DNA of 64,000 nucleotides from Gilliamella sp. Choc5-1 (GTDB lineage Bacteria; Pseudomonadota; Gammaproteobacteria; Enterobacterales; Orbaceae), in contig NZ_LZHH01000086.1 in the NCBI RefSeq assembly GCF_001690595.1, forward strand, positions 1 to 64,000, in the 5' to 3' direction. The notes under the pieces are model-generated. The model was given only the letters and a program-made list of their open reading frames with translations, did not search any database and had not been told where the DNA came from. This document shows positions 13,526 to 24,023 of this stretch, in pieces (the first letter of the stretch is position 1; each line of letters starts with the position of its first letter). Made by a program: the position numbers and the translations under genes.

Positions 13526-14632
13526 ATGCAAAATTTATATATTGGCGTAATGTCGGGAACCAGCATGGATGGAATTGATATTGCTATAATTAATATTACC
13601 GCAAAAAATGTCACATCAATAGCTAGTAGTTGCTACCCAATGCCCACCAACTTAAAACAGCAACTATTAACATTATGTGAAACAAAGCAAACCACATTAC
13701 AAAATTTGGGTGAATTAGATCATCAACTTGGTGAATTATTTGCCGATAGTATTAATCAATTTTTAAAAGACAATAAAATTGATAAACAACAAATAAAAGC
13801 AATTGGTTGCCACGGACAAACTATTTACCATGCACCAAACGGTAAAAATCCATTCACCTTACAAATTGCCGATGCCAATATTATCGCAGCAAAAACAAGC
13901 ATAACCACCATAGCTGATTTTCGTCGAAAAGATATGGCTTATGGAGGGCAAGGAGCACCACTAGTCCCCGCTTTTCATAAAGCGGTGCTACAAGATCCAC
14001 AAATTAATCGTGTAGTATTGAATATAGGAGGAATTAGTAACATTTCAGTATTAATTCCTAACCATACTGTTATTGGTTACGATACAGGTCCAGGAAACGT
14101 ACTGCTTGATTGCTGGATAAATCAAAACCTAAGTAAAAGCTATGATAAAAATGGACTGTGGGCAAAAACAGGAAAAGTTAATCAAGACTTATTGAATAAA
14201 TTATTTGATGAAGATTATTTCAAAATACCAGCACCTAAAAGTACAGGTAGAGAGTTATTTAATTTACCATGGTTACATAAAAAATTAATAGGGACGGATT
14301 TTAAAGCAGAAGATATTCAAGCAACGCTCGTTGAATTAACCTCTTTATCAATTGCAAATGAAATCAAAAAATTATCTATATTAAAAAAATTACCTTGCGA
14401 ACTTTTAGTCTGTGGCGGAGGTGCTAAAAATCCACTTATTATGCAAAGATTATCAGCATTATTACCATCATGGTCAGTATTAACAACCGATACAAAAGGT
14501 ATAAATGGAGACGATATGGAGGCAATAGCCTTTGCTTGGCTTGCTTATTGCCGAATCAACAATATTCCATCAAATATTCCTGAAGTAACTGGCGCAAGCC
14601 AAGCTGTGTGTTTGGGGGTTATTTATCAATAA
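13526..14632 (+). CDS. anmK: Anhydro-N-acetylmuramic acid kinase AnmK
   Basis: Recycles cell-wall 1,6-anhydroMurNAc to MurNAc-6-phosphate. It has the sugar-kinase/actin-like fold signature at the N terminus (YIGVMSGTSMDGIDIAI), then GCHGQTIYH, DFRRKDMAYGGQGAPLVPAFH, NIGGISNISVL and GYDTGPGNVLLD. ATG 13526 lies 5 nt after the tsaC stop; the protein is 368 aa, matching the family. Longer in-frame extensions upstream read into tsaC and were dropped. The two genes probably share a transcript. Confidence 0.96.
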   Translation: MQNLYIGVMSGTSMDGIDIAIINITAKNVTSIASSCYPMPTNLKQQLLTLCETKQTTLQNLGELDHQLGELFADSINQFLKDNKIDKQQIKAIGCHGQTIYHAPNGKNPFTLQIADANIIAAKTSITTIADFRRKDMAYGGQGAPLVPAFHKAVLQDPQINRVVLNIGGISNISVLIPNHTVIGYDTGPGNVLLDCWINQNLSKSYDKNGLWAKTGKVNQDLLNKLFDEDYFKIPAPKSTGRELFNLPWLHKKLIGTDFKAEDIQATLVELTSLSIANEIKKLSILKKLPCELLVCGGGAKNPLIMQRLSALLPSWSVLTTDTKGINGDDMEAIAFAWLAYCRINNIPSNIPEVTGASQAVCLGVIYQ

Positions 14633-14655
14633 ACTAAAAAATATATAAATATCGA

Positions 14656-15435
14656 TCAAATCAACCCAAATTTTTGTAACGCTTTAGCAATACCATCATT
14701 ATTATTAGTATCTGTAACAAACTCGGCTTTTGCTTTTAATTCATCAACTGCATTACCCATAGCAATAGGATGATCAACGGTTAGGAACATTTCAAAATCA
14801 TTCATACCATCACCAAATGCATAAGTAGACACATCAGTGAACCCTTTATTTTTTAATAACTGAGTAATACCATAACCTTTAGAGCCACCATGATTAAAAA
14901 CATCAACACAGTAAGGGGTATTACGAATAAAGGTTAGTTCAGGAAAAACATCTCGATAAAGATCTTCTCCAGATTCACAAAGTAATAAAAGCATCTGGAT
15001 AGGTGATTTTAAATAAACCTGATCATCAACAGGAGGAACTGGTTGCTTAAGGTAATGATAAAACTTCTCGGCTGGTTGACTATACTCAGATATACACATC
15101 ATTTCATCATTATAAAAAGATAAAGGAATATTCGTTTTTTGCTTAGAATACTGATGTATTCTCATTATCACATCTTTATCAATATTATTAGTAAAAACCT
15201 TTTCGCCTTTGTATAAAACTACTTGCCCATTCATACCAATAATTGAATCAATTTGAGTCTTTTGCATTAAATCAGCAACTTCACAAGGTGTTCGACCAGT
15301 TGCTATCACTGGAATAATATTATTATGTTTTAATTTTTTTATAGCATTAAGGGAACTGGACAATACATCAATTTGACTATTAAACAATGTCCCATCTAAA
15401 TCAAAAAAAACAATAGCTTCAGGTTTATGACTCAT
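14656..15435 (-). CDS. Cof-type HAD-IIB sugar/nucleotide phosphatase
   Basis: HAD-superfamily hydrolase of the Cof/YbhA/YidA class. Motif I is FFDLDGTLFNS (catalytic Asp 11 and Asp 13), motif II IATGRTP, motif III lysine in GGSKGYGI and motif IV YAFGDGMNDFEMF. A type IIB cap domain lies between motifs II and III. Such enzymes dephosphorylate varied sugar phosphates or cofactors; the substrate cannot be told here. It ends 23 nt past anmK (convergent) and starts 1 nt after the hda stop, so it is cotranscribed with hda. Confidence 0.88.
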   Translation of the reverse strand: MSHKPEAIVFFDLDGTLFNSQIDVLSSSLNAIKKLKHNNIIPVIATGRTPCEVADLMQKTQIDSIIGMNGQVVLYKGEKVFTNNIDKDVIMRIHQYSKQKTNIPLSFYNDEMMCISEYSQPAEKFYHYLKQPVPPVDDQVYLKSPIQMLLLLCESGEDLYRDVFPELTFIRNTPYCVDVFNHGGSKGYGITQLLKNKGFTDVSTYAFGDGMNDFEMFLTVDHPIAMGNAVDELKAKAEFVTDTNNNDGIAKALQKFGLI

Positions 15436-15436
15436 A

Positions 15437-16120
15437 TTACAAATCCAAAATATTTTTAATAAAAGGAATAGTTAGCTTTCGTTGTTGTGCTAACGTTGCT
15501 ACTTCAAACTTTTCTAATAAAGAAAATAATGTACGCATATCGCGATTAACACGTTTTAATAAAAATAACCCAACATCTGTTGATAGTTCAAATCCACTTA
15601 ATTGCGCTCTCAATTGCAAAGCTTTAAGCTTGTCATCATCGCTAAGTTCTTTTAATTGATAAACCTGCCCCCAAGATAATCTAGAAACTAAATCAGGCAA
15701 TATAAAAGAAATTTGTTTAGGTGGAGCATTTGCAGTTATCAATAATTTACTCACATTTTTTTCTGTCAAACGATTAAATAAATCGAAAATAGCCTCTTCC
15801 CAATCCCTATGACCTGCTATTGCATCAATATCATCTAAACAGACTAAATCATAATTTTCTAATCCCTGTAAAATTTCAGGTACCAAATGGTAATGCTGTT
15901 TTAATGGAATATAACTAGCTAATTTATTTTGGCTTGACGCATGTAAAAGGTGAGTTCGGCCTGCAACGCTAGCCGCCCATATATAAAAGACATTAAACCC
16001 CTCTTTATCTAACAAGGTTTGCAATGAATCAAACAACAACCGATTATTACCTACATAAAAACTATCAAAAGTTTCATTATTAGATAATGGAAAAGGCAAA
16101 GGTAACTGTGAAAGAGTAAT
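15437..16120 (-). CDS. hda: DnaA regulatory inactivator Hda
   Basis: DnaA-related AAA+ protein that, with the sliding clamp, stimulates hydrolysis of DnaA-ATP after initiation. Sequence matches Hda throughout: AGRTHLLHA, LVCLDDIDAIAG, LPDLVSRLSWGQVYQL, LLKRVNRDMRTLF and TIPFIKNIL. The N-terminal clamp-binding motif QLPLPF (QLSLPL in E. coli) is present only if translation starts upstream of the TTG at 16099. No ATG, GTG or CTG occurs between that TTG and the in-frame stop at 16130-16132. The best start is ATT 16120, with GAGGT 6 nt upstream. E. coli hda also uses a non-AUG start (CUG). The gene lies beside the probable oriC. Confidence 0.9.
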   Translation of the reverse strand: MTLSQLPLPFPLSNNETFDSFYVGNNRLLFDSLQTLLDKEGFNVFYIWAASVAGRTHLLHASSQNKLASYIPLKQHYHLVPEILQGLENYDLVCLDDIDAIAGHRDWEEAIFDLFNRLTEKNVSKLLITANAPPKQISFILPDLVSRLSWGQVYQLKELSDDDKLKALQLRAQLSGFELSTDVGLFLLKRVNRDMRTLFSLLEKFEVATLAQQRKLTIPFIKNILDL

Positions 16121-16440
16121 AAAGTAACCTCACAATACAAATAAAATCATATTAAGTATAAATTTGCTTTTATAAAAATCAATCACTTTTATAGAAAAGA
16201 AAAACATCATACTTTCTAAATCACTCAATATGTATTTTAAGTAACACAAATATAAATTAATTTATCTATTAATAAAAAAATAAAACTAACCAAGTTATCC
16301 AACTATACAAAAAGAATAATGTTGAACTTTATAAAATCATTTTATGTAAATAATAAGATCATAAAAAAGAATAGATCACTCAGATGAGTATAAAATAAAG
16401 ACAGTAAAAGCTAAAAATTTAAGCAAACAAATTTATTTTT

Positions 16441-16449
16441 TGTGGATAA
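16441..16449 (-). promoter_or_regulatory. DnaA box (perfect)
   Basis: TGTGGATAA, the exact complement of the TTATCCACA consensus, inside the oriC candidate. It faces the second perfect box 180 bp away. Confidence 0.8.
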
Positions 16450-16620
16450 CTCTGTGATAAAACGAGATCATAAGTTGTTATAAGCCTATTAACAACCTAA
16501 GAAACAAAAAGAACTGTGAATAACAATAGTACTTATAAACAGAATTAAAACAAAAAAGATCCGATCAACTAACATAATTTAGTGATCGTTAAGATCCAAT
16601 AAAATAAAGATAAAATTATT

Positions 16621-16629
16621 TTATCCACA
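16621..16629 (+). promoter_or_regulatory. DnaA box (perfect)
   Basis: TTATCCACA, an exact match to the high-affinity DnaA box. It lies 48 bp left of the 13-mer-like A/T block at 16677-16689 and is surrounded by GATC sites. Confidence 0.8.
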
Positions 16630-16818
16630 GAAACGATCCAAATTAATAATAATAAAAATAAAAAGATAATCTAAAAGATCTTATTTTATTTAAAGCGCGA
16701 TCAAAATAGATCATTTGACGTAATCAAAAAGATGAGTAAAATTCCCTACGCTAAATAAATCAAATCACCCGATCTAAAATAGAGATCACCTGTACACAAA
16801 ATAAATACGAGGCTTTTT

Positions 16819-18711
16819 ATGTTTTATCCAGATCTTTTTGATGTCATCATTGTTGGTGGCGGTCATGCAGGAACAGAAGCAGCAATGGCATCAGCAAGAA
16901 TGGGGCGAAAAACACTACTTTTAACCCATAATATCAATACATTAGGACAAATGTCTTGTAATCCTGCCATTGGTGGTATAGGCAAAGGTCATTTGGTAAA
17001 AGAAATTGATGCAATGGGTGGCTTAATGGCACACGCTATCGATCATGCTGGGATCCAATTTAGGATCTTAAATAGCAGTAAAGGACCTGCAGTTAGGGCT
17101 ACAAGAGCACAAGCAGATCGATCACTATATTGCAAAGTGATCCGAACTACACTTGAAAATCAAGAAAATTTAATGCTTTTTCAACAATCTGTTGAAGATG
17201 TGATCATCGAAAACGATCAGATCGTAGGTGTAAAAACCCAAATGGGAGTATGCTTTAAAGCTAAAACAGTCGTATTAACAACAGGCACCTTTTTAGACGG
17301 AAAGATCCATATAGGACTTAATAATTACAGTGGTGGACGTACAGGCGATCCTGCTTCGATCGGCTTATCAAAATCACTTCATCAATATCCATTTAGAATG
17401 GGACGATTAAAAACTGGTACCCCACCACGAATTGATGCGAGAACAATTGATTTTTCAAAATTAGGTACACAATATGGTGATGATCCTGTTCCTGTATTCT
17501 CATTTTTAGGTAATGCAAACGAACATCCTAAACAAATTCCTTGCTATATAACAAGCACTAACGAAACAACGCACGAGATCATCCGAAATAGTTTAGATCG
17601 TAGTCCCATGTATACAGGTGTTATAGAAGGAGTTGGTCCAAGATACTGCCCATCTATTGAAGACAAAATTATGCGTTTTGCGGATCGTAATTCTCATCAG
17701 ATCTATTTAGAACCTGAAGGATTAGATAGCAACGAAATATATCCAAATGGGATCTCAACAAGTTTACCATTTGATACACAATTAGCATTTGTACGCAGTA
17801 TGAAAGGATTAGAAAATGCTAATATTGTCAGACCTGGTTATGCGATCGAATATGATTATTTTGATCCAAGGGATCTTAAACCAACACTTGAAAGTAAAGT
17901 TATTAAAGGTCTCTTTTTAGCAGGACAGATCAACGGAACAACTGGCTATGAAGAAGCCGCAGCTCAAGGAATGCTTGCTGGTTTAAATGCAGCACGTTTT
18001 GCATATGATCAAGATCAATGGTATCCAAGCCGTGATCAAGCCTATTTAGGGGTATTAGTTGATGATCTTTGTACTCTTGGTACTAACGAACCTTATCGCA
18101 TGTTTACCTCGCGTGCTGAATATCGTTTAATGTTACGTGAAGACAATGCTGATATTCGCTTAACTGAGATTGGCCGCAAGCTAGGTATGGTTGATGATTA
18201 TCGCTGGCAACGTTTTAACGAAAAATTTGAAGCTATTGAACAAGAAAGAGCAAGATTACGTGATATATGGGTACATCCTCATATTGAAAGCATTGACGAA
18301 GTAAATGCCGTGTTAAGTGCTAATTTGACTAAAGAAGCCAATGGAGAAGAGCTACTTAAGCGACCTGAAATGAGTTATAACACATTGAAATCGCTTTCAT
18401 TATTTGCTCCTGGATTGTCCGACGCACAGGCTGCGGAACAGGTTGAAATTCAAGTTAAATATGATGGATATATAAAACTGCAAATAGAAGAAATTGAACG
18501 TCAAAAACGCAATGAAGAAACGCTTATTCCTGAGCATATTGATTATGCTGAAATATCGGGTTTATCGAACGAAGTTGTGGCTAAATTAAAACAACATAAA
18601 CCTATTTCAATAGGACAAGCTTCGCGTATATCAGGAATTACTCCTGCTGCGATTTCAATGTTACTAGTTTATTTAAAAAAGAAAAATTATGTTAAAAAAG
18701 AAACTCATTAA
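16819..18711 (+). CDS. mnmG: tRNA uridine-5-carboxymethylaminomethyl(34) synthesis enzyme MnmG
   Basis: FAD-binding subunit of MnmEG, which installs cmnm5 at U34. It has the FAD dinucleotide-binding site [15 protein letters not shown] at residues 7-21, [13 protein letters not shown] with a catalytic cysteine region, [12 protein letters not shown] and the C-terminal HYAEISGLS-like tRNA-binding helix ([17 protein letters not shown]). At 630 aa it is full length. Its 5' half is unusually rich in GATC, continuing the pattern of the adjacent oriC. GAGG lies before the ATG. It overlaps rsmG by 23 nt. Confidence 0.98.
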   Translation: MFYPDLFDVIIVGGGHAGTEAAMASARMGRKTLLLTHNINTLGQMSCNPAIGGIGKGHLVKEIDAMGGLMAHAIDHAGIQFRILNSSKGPAVRATRAQADRSLYCKVIRTTLENQENLMLFQQSVEDVIIENDQIVGVKTQMGVCFKAKTVVLTTGTFLDGKIHIGLNNYSGGRTGDPASIGLSKSLHQYPFRMGRLKTGTPPRIDARTIDFSKLGTQYGDDPVPVFSFLGNANEHPKQIPCYITSTNETTHEIIRNSLDRSPMYTGVIEGVGPRYCPSIEDKIMRFADRNSHQIYLEPEGLDSNEIYPNGISTSLPFDTQLAFVRSMKGLENANIVRPGYAIEYDYFDPRDLKPTLESKVIKGLFLAGQINGTTGYEEAAAQGMLAGLNAARFAYDQDQWYPSRDQAYLGVLVDDLCTLGTNEPYRMFTSRAEYRLMLREDNADIRLTEIGRKLGMVDDYRWQRFNEKFEAIEQERARLRDIWVHPHIESIDEVNAVLSANLTKEANGEELLKRPEMSYNTLKSLSLFAPGLSDAQAAEQVEIQVKYDGYIKLQIEEIERQKRNEETLIPEHIDYAEISGLSNEVVAKLKQHKPISIGQASRISGITPAAISMLLVYLKKKNYVKKETH

Positions 18712-19288
18712 TCTAATAGATCAAACGGATCTTTTGATCTCAGAATCACAAATAGATCAATTGATCCATTATGTTGAAATTCTTAACAAATGGAATAAGA
18801 CTTACAACTTAACAGCAGTACGAGATCCTAATGAAATGTTAATCAAACATATCATGGATAGCTTAGTTGTATCGCCCTACTTAACTGGCAAAACTTTTAT
18901 TGATGTTGGAACCGGTCCTGGTTTACCAGGCGTTCCACTAGCAATTATTAACCCAGATAAACAATTTGATTTGGTGGATAGTTTAGGTAAGCGTATTCGA
19001 TTTTTAAAACAAGTTCAGTTTGAATTAAAGCTAACTAATATAAACCCAATACAAAGCCGAATAGAAGAATATAACGATAAAAAGTTTGATGGAGTTATTA
19101 GCCGAGCATTTGCTTCATTGCAAGACATGCTTAGTTGGTGTAAACATCTTCCTAATGAACAAGGAGTTTTTTATGCTCTAAAAGGAAGCGATATAGATCC
19201 TATTGCTGATGGTTTTACACTTAAACAAAATATAAAATTGACTATACCAGAATTAGATGCTGAAAGGTGTTTAATTATTATACAATAG
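18689..19288 (+). CDS. rsmG: 16S rRNA (guanine527-N7)-methyltransferase RsmG
   Basis: SAM-dependent methyltransferase of G527 in the 530 loop. Features are [19 protein letters not shown], the SAM site [17 protein letters not shown], and [13 protein letters not shown]. At 199 aa it is near the usual 207. The ATG lies within the last 23 nt of mnmG, so the pair is translationally coupled as in the gid operon. Several GATC sites occur in its first 80 bp. Confidence 0.97.
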   Translation: MLKKKLINLIDQTDLLISESQIDQLIHYVEILNKWNKTYNLTAVRDPNEMLIKHIMDSLVVSPYLTGKTFIDVGTGPGLPGVPLAIINPDKQFDLVDSLGKRIRFLKQVQFELKLTNINPIQSRIEEYNDKKFDGVISRAFASLQDMLSWCKHLPNEQGVFYALKGSDIDPIADGFTLKQNIKLTIPELDAERCLIIIQ

Positions 19289-19331
19289 TTTTTGTAATTA
19301 AATACAAGCTGTTCTGAAACTTTTTATAAAT

Positions 19332-20567
19332 TTAATTCTTGCGTTTTTTCAGATAATCTTTAATACCATCAACAATTGATTTAGATACTTGATTTTGGAA
19401 TGAAACAGTCTTTAATTTTTTTTCTTCAGTAATATTACTAATAAAGGCTGTTTCGACTAAAACAGATGGAATATCGGGTGCTTTTAACACCGCAAAACCT
19501 GCTTTTTCAAGTGATGGTTTATGTAACTTATTGACTCTTTTCATTCGATTTAAAATAGCATTACCAAGTAATACACCATTATTTAATGTTGTTTTTTGAA
19601 CCAAATCTAAAATGGTATTATCTAAATATTTATCGCCACTACGGCTAACACCGCCTATTTGATCTGCTTCATTTTGAGTTTGGGCCAAATAACTGGCTGC
19701 AGAACTACTTGCTCCACCTGTTGATAATGCAAACACAGATGAACCACCGACAGAACGATTAGCAAAAGCATCTGCATGAATAGAAATAAATAGATCTGCA
19801 TGGAGTGAACGAGCTTTAGCAACTCGTACTTTTAATGGGATAAAAACATCTTCATTACGGGTCATGTAGACTTTTATATTCGGTTCTTTCTTAAGTAAAT
19901 TATAAGTACGACGTGCAATTTGCAAAACAATATCTTTTTCACGTGTTTTATTGTAGCCAATAGCGCCAGGATCTTCTCCACCGTGTCCAGGATCAAGCAC
20001 GACAATAACGGGAGCATTTTTACTCTTATTGGTTGGTGTTTTTATACCAGATTGCTTTTTATTGAGATCACCTTTTTTATATTCTTCTAAAAGCGCAAGT
20101 AAAGGGTCGTCATCGGTGCTTGAAGCTGGTTTAGAAGGATAAAGATCCATCACTAACCGATGTTTAAATTTTGCTATCGGGGATAAAGTAAAAGTATTAG
20201 GCTTAACACCCTGTTTTAATTCGATCAAAATTCTAACTGTTTTTGGATCACGTTGAACAACGCGTATCGATTTAATATAAGGATCATGCTTTAATACTTT
20301 TGAAGAGATATTTTTTAATATTGGATTCAAATTAATATTGTTGATATCAATAGCGATTCTATTAGGATTACTCAATAAAAAGTGTTTGTATTTTAAGCTA
20401 ATATTTGATTCTAAAGTGATTCTTGTATAGGTTGATGAAGGCCACACACGTACAGCAATAACTTGTGCCATTGTTGCAGCAAAGCCTATACGAGTGACAG
20501 ATAATAAACAAGTCGCAATAATACCTTTAACTAATAGGCGCTTTGTAGGACTAAATGTCTTTGACAT
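19332..20567 (-). CDS. amiC: N-acetylmuramoyl-L-alanine amidase AmiC (AMIN + Amidase_3)
   Basis: Septal peptidoglycan amidase. From ATG 20567 the signal region ([19 protein letters not shown]) resembles the Tat signal of E. coli AmiC but has Lys-Arg in place of Arg-Arg. An AMIN domain follows (about residues 30-140: [27 protein letters not shown]), then a linker and the Amidase_3 domain with [23 protein letters not shown] and LVETAFISN zinc ligands. The ATG gives the same spacing to the signal peptide as E. coli; an in-frame GTG at 20582 is the alternative start. Convergent with rsmG, with no hairpin terminator between them. Confidence 0.94.
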   Translation of the reverse strand: MSKTFSPTKRLLVKGIIATCLLSVTRIGFAATMAQVIAVRVWPSSTYTRITLESNISLKYKHFLLSNPNRIAIDINNINLNPILKNISSKVLKHDPYIKSIRVVQRDPKTVRILIELKQGVKPNTFTLSPIAKFKHRLVMDLYPSKPASSTDDDPLLALLEEYKKGDLNKKQSGIKTPTNKSKNAPVIVVLDPGHGGEDPGAIGYNKTREKDIVLQIARRTYNLLKKEPNIKVYMTRNEDVFIPLKVRVAKARSLHADLFISIHADAFANRSVGGSSVFALSTGGASSSAASYLAQTQNEADQIGGVSRSGDKYLDNTILDLVQKTTLNNGVLLGNAILNRMKRVNKLHKPSLEKAGFAVLKAPDIPSVLVETAFISNITEEKKLKTVSFQNQVSKSIVDGIKDYLKKRKN

Positions 20568-20582
20568 ACTTGATCTAAACAC

Positions 20583-20967
20583 TTTACTTTCTATATGAGT
20601 TAGTCGCGAATAATAACATAAAAGATAAAGATCTTAAAAAGAATGATTCTTATCTTCGTCTAATATTTTTATAAATAATAGATCGATATTTTATGCTATA
20701 GCTAAATTAATATTTAATAAAAAATTCTATCATTTTAATACTTTTGATTTTATTAGTTTTATTTAGTTTAGCATTAAAAATACATTTCGTAATAACATAA
20801 ATAAAAAAACCTATAAAAAAAGAACTCAAAAAAGCTATCTAGCGTTTTGTATTGTAATTTTCTAATTTATTATAGACCCTACAATAACAAAAGATTACAA
20901 TATGGCACGCTAAAATCGCGGATTTAAACCCGTTTTCATTTTAACAATTAATATAGCTGAGTTATTG
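20583..20967. other. Divergent intergenic region amiC/miaB
   Basis: A 385-bp A/T-rich spacer between divergent genes. It holds a 9-bp inverted repeat TATTGTAAT (20850-20858) and ATTACAATA (20894-20902). A weak promoter-like pair facing miaB (TTGTAT, 18 nt, TATAGA) overlaps it. I see no gene or RNA. Confidence 0.4.
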
Positions 20968-22395
20968 ATGAGCAAAAAATTACATATCAAAACTTGGGGC
21001 TGCCAAATGAACGAATATGATTCGACAAAAATGGCTGATCTCCTTGAATCTACTCACGGATTAACCTTAACAGACAACGCTGAAGAAGCTGATATCTTAT
21101 TACTTAACACTTGTTCTATTAGAGAAAAAGCTCAAGAAAAAGTCTTCCACCAGTTAGGTCGTTGGAAAAACTTAAAACAGCATAATCCAAATATCATTAT
21201 AGGTGTAGGCGGTTGTGTAGCATCACAAGAAGGCGCACATATACGCAAACGAGCACCATTTGTAGATATTATTTTTGGACCACAAACATTTCATCGATTG
21301 CCTGAAATGATAGAACAAATAAAAAGTGGTAACGGTAATCATGTGGTTGATGTTAGCTTTCCAGAAATAGAAAAGTTTGATCGATTGCCTGAACCACGTA
21401 GTGAAGGTCCAACAGCATTTGTTTCAATTATGGAAGGATGTAATAAATATTGTACTTATTGCGTAGTTCCTTACACTCGAGGTGAAGAAGTTAGTCGACC
21501 TTGTGATGATGTTATTTATGAAATAGCTCAGCTTGCTGAGCAAGGTGTACGTGAAGTCAATCTATTAGGTCAAAATGTAAATGCATATCGTGGACCGACA
21601 TTCGATGGTGATATCTGTTCCTTTGCTGAATTACTACGCTTAGTTGCAGCCATTGATGGTATAGATCGTATTCGTTTTACAACTAGCCATCCAATCGAAT
21701 TTACAGATGATATTATTGATGTTTATCGTGACACACCAGAACTAGTAAATTTTTTACATTTACCAGTACAAAGTGGATCAGATCGTGTATTAAACTTAAT
21801 GAAACGTACGCATACTGCACTTGAATATAAATCAATTATTCGAAAACTACGCAAAGTACGACCAGATATTCAAATTAGCTCCGATTTTATTGTTGGTTTC
21901 CCAGGTGAAACACAAGAAGACTTTGAACAAACCATGAAGTTAATTGCCGATGTTAATTTTGATTTAAGTTACAGTTTTGTCTATTCAGCACGTCCAGGTA
22001 CGCCAGCTGCTGAAATGGAAGATAATGTTTCGGAAGAAGAAAAAAAACAAAGACTATACATTCTTCAAGAGCGAATTAACCAACAAGCTATGCAATTTAG
22101 CCGTCGTATGTTAAATACCGTGCAACGTATTTTGGTTGAAGGTCCATCCAAAAAAGATCTTATGGAATTAACAGGCCGAACTGAAAATAATAGAATTGTT
22201 AACTTTGAAGGTCGCCCTGAAATGATTGGTAAATTTGTTGATGTTGAAATTACCGATGTTTATCCAAATTCATTGCGTGGCAAAGTAGTTAGAACTGAAG
22301 ATGAAATGGATCTACGCGTAAGCGAATCACCAATGTCAGTTATATCTCGAACCCGAAAGGAAAATGATTTAGGTGTTGGTATTTATCAACCATAA
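20968..22395 (+). CDS. miaB: tRNA-2-methylthio-N6-dimethylallyladenosine synthase MiaB
   Basis: Radical-SAM methylthiotransferase acting after MiaA on A37. The N-terminal UPF0004 domain has its three cluster cysteines ([32 protein letters not shown]). The radical SAM domain has CNKYCTYC near residues 157-164, with HLPVQSGSD and [12 protein letters not shown], and a C-terminal TRAM domain. I chose ATG 20968 over the adjacent TTG. About 475 aa, normal. It heads a plus-strand run towards ybeZ. Confidence 0.98.
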   Translation: MSKKLHIKTWGCQMNEYDSTKMADLLESTHGLTLTDNAEEADILLLNTCSIREKAQEKVFHQLGRWKNLKQHNPNIIIGVGGCVASQEGAHIRKRAPFVDIIFGPQTFHRLPEMIEQIKSGNGNHVVDVSFPEIEKFDRLPEPRSEGPTAFVSIMEGCNKYCTYCVVPYTRGEEVSRPCDDVIYEIAQLAEQGVREVNLLGQNVNAYRGPTFDGDICSFAELLRLVAAIDGIDRIRFTTSHPIEFTDDIIDVYRDTPELVNFLHLPVQSGSDRVLNLMKRTHTALEYKSIIRKLRKVRPDIQISSDFIVGFPGETQEDFEQTMKLIADVNFDLSYSFVYSARPGTPAAEMEDNVSEEEKKQRLYILQERINQQAMQFSRRMLNTVQRILVEGPSKKDLMELTGRTENNRIVNFEGRPEMIGKFVDVEITDVYPNSLRGKVVRTEDEMDLRVSESPMSVISRTRKENDLGVGIYQP

Positions 22396-22474
22396 AAACA
22401 AAACGTAAAATATTTAGTTATTTATTTTAAATAGAAATTAAAAAGTTATTAAATAAGAAAATAGGAAAGAAAAA

Positions 22475-22954
22475 ATGTTTATTATTTTTGGTACTCGTGG
22501 AAGAGAAGTCAACGAACGTGGTGGACAATTTAATTGTCCTAATTGTTGCTCACAACAAAATATTACTACTGACGAAAAACAACAGAAATACACACAAATA
22601 AAAGTAGCAAAATATTTTACATTATTTTTTATTCCTATTTTTAGTTACTCTACCTTAGGTCGTTATATAAAATGTAATCAATGCAATAACGATTATAACG
22701 AAAATGTGCTCGACTATGTACCGCCAACATTTGAAGAACAAATAGCTTCATATGTTGAACAAGAGTTAAAAAGTGGAACACCTATTTCAATGTTGGTTAA
22801 TAAATTGAAATCACAAGGATTTGATGAAAATCAATCAACAAGTGCAGTAAATAATGTTGTTAACGGAAATATAGTTTCTTGTCATCAATGTAAAATGGAT
22901 TTTATAAAAGGCGTTGAAAAATGTTCTTTATGTGAACAGCGTCTGAGCAATTAA
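22475..22954 (+). CDS. Zinc-ribbon protein (zinc_ribbon_15-like)
   Basis: Small protein starting MFIIFGTRGREV with a CxxC pair (FNCPNCC) and a second pair in YIKCNQCNNDY, typical of the zinc_ribbon_15 family. The hydrophobic stretch FTLFFIPIFSYSTLG may lie in the membrane. A C-terminal third zinc ribbon (VSCHQCKMDF / CSLCEQRL) is extra. The middle resembles a short helical oligomerisation segment. Function is unknown. It sits between miaB and ybeZ, which are normally adjacent; the 79-nt and 25-nt gaps suggest it belongs to the same transcript. Confidence 0.75.
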   Translation: MFIIFGTRGREVNERGGQFNCPNCCSQQNITTDEKQQKYTQIKVAKYFTLFFIPIFSYSTLGRYIKCNQCNNDYNENVLDYVPPTFEEQIASYVEQELKSGTPISMLVNKLKSQGFDENQSTSAVNNVVNGNIVSCHQCKMDFIKGVEKCSLCEQRLSN

Positions 22955-22979
22955 AATTAATTGAATAGAGGTTTTATTT

Positions 22980-24014
22980 TTGAATATTACAACACAAGAA
23001 ACCATACTTGAGCCCGCTGATAATCAGCGGCTTAATAGTCTTTGTGGTCCTTATAATGACAATATAAAACAGTTAGAACGTCGGCTTGGTATTGAAATTA
23101 ATCATCGAGGTAATTTATTTTCAATAACTGGTGATGATATTTGTGTTCGAGCGACTATTGATATTTTGCAATCTCTTTATAAACAAACCAAAATCAAAGA
23201 CAAAATAATTGATATTGAACCAGAACAAATTCATTTAGCTATCAAAGAGACAGGTGCGCTTGAAAAAGTGAGTGAACACTTACCTAGTTATGTTGATCAT
23301 CAAGGCGGAAAGCTAGTGATGATAAAAACTAAGCGAGGTATAATTAAACCCCGAACAGCGAACCAAGCACAATACATAGCTCATGTTTTGGATTACGACA
23401 TTTCTTTTGGTATAGGGCCTGCTGGAACAGGTAAAACTTATTTAGCGGTAGCCGCTGCAGTTGATGCGCTCGAAAAACAACAGATTCGTCGTATTGTACT
23501 AACTCGACCAGCAGTCGAAGCTGGTGAAAAACTTGGCTTTTTACCAGGCGATTTAAGCCAAAAAGTGGATCCTTACTTACGTCCACTTTATGATGCTTTA
23601 TTTGAAATGTTAGGTTTTGAAAAAGTCGAAAAATTAATTGAAAAAAGTGTGATTGAAGTGGCGCCACTCGCTTATATGCGTGGACGAACATTAAATGATG
23701 CATTTATTATTCTTGATGAAAGCCAAAATACAACGATTGAACAAATGAAAATGTTTTTAACTCGAATTGGTTTTAATTCGAAAGCGGTAATAACAGGTGA
23801 TATTACTCAAATCGATTTACCGCGTAATCAAAAATCTGGGTTACGTCATGCAATAGAAGTATTAAGCCAAGTTGATGAAATTAGTTTTAATTTTTTTAAT
23901 AGTGAAGATGTCGTGCGCCACCCAGTAGTTGCTAGAATTGTTAATGCTTACGAAAAATGGGAAGAACAGCAACATATGCAACATAAGTTGCAGCATACAG
24001 AAAGAAGTATTTAG
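22980..24014 (+). CDS. ybeZ: PhoH-like ATPase YbeZ
   Basis: PhoH-family P-loop NTPase linked to RNA metabolism with the endoribonuclease YbeY. It has a KH-like N-terminal region and Walker A GPAGTGKTY (residues 147-155), then TRPAVEAGEKLGFLPGD, YMRGRTLNDAFIILDESQN (Walker B) and GDITQIDLP. The start is TTG 22980, with AGAGG about 8 nt upstream, aligning with E. coli MNIDTREITLEPADN. Its usual partner ybeY does not follow; the stop codon overlaps the SD of mrdA. Confidence 0.95.
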   Translation: MNITTQETILEPADNQRLNSLCGPYNDNIKQLERRLGIEINHRGNLFSITGDDICVRATIDILQSLYKQTKIKDKIIDIEPEQIHLAIKETGALEKVSEHLPSYVDHQGGKLVMIKTKRGIIKPRTANQAQYIAHVLDYDISFGIGPAGTGKTYLAVAAAVDALEKQQIRRIVLTRPAVEAGEKLGFLPGDLSQKVDPYLRPLYDALFEMLGFEKVEKLIEKSVIEVAPLAYMRGRTLNDAFIILDESQNTTIEQMKMFLTRIGFNSKAVITGDITQIDLPRNQKSGLRHAIEVLSQVDEISFNFFNSEDVVRHPVVARIVNAYEKWEEQQHMQHKLQHTERSI

Positions 24015-24023
24015 AGGAGTACT

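Larger units (their letters stand above)
16121..16818. other. Probable chromosomal replication origin (oriC)
   Basis: A 698-bp, very A/T-rich gap between hda and mnmG (gidA), the classical enterobacterial oriC location. It holds two perfect DnaA boxes in opposite orientation (TGTGGATAA 16441-16449; TTATCCACA 16621-16629), near matches (TTATCCAAC 16295-16303; TGTGAATAA 16515-16523) and 13 GATC sites between 16357 and 16787, about one per 33 bp. GATCTTATTTTAT at 16677-16689 resembles the DNA-unwinding 13-mer. No ORF fits. A GC-skew plot would confirm it. Confidence 0.82.
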
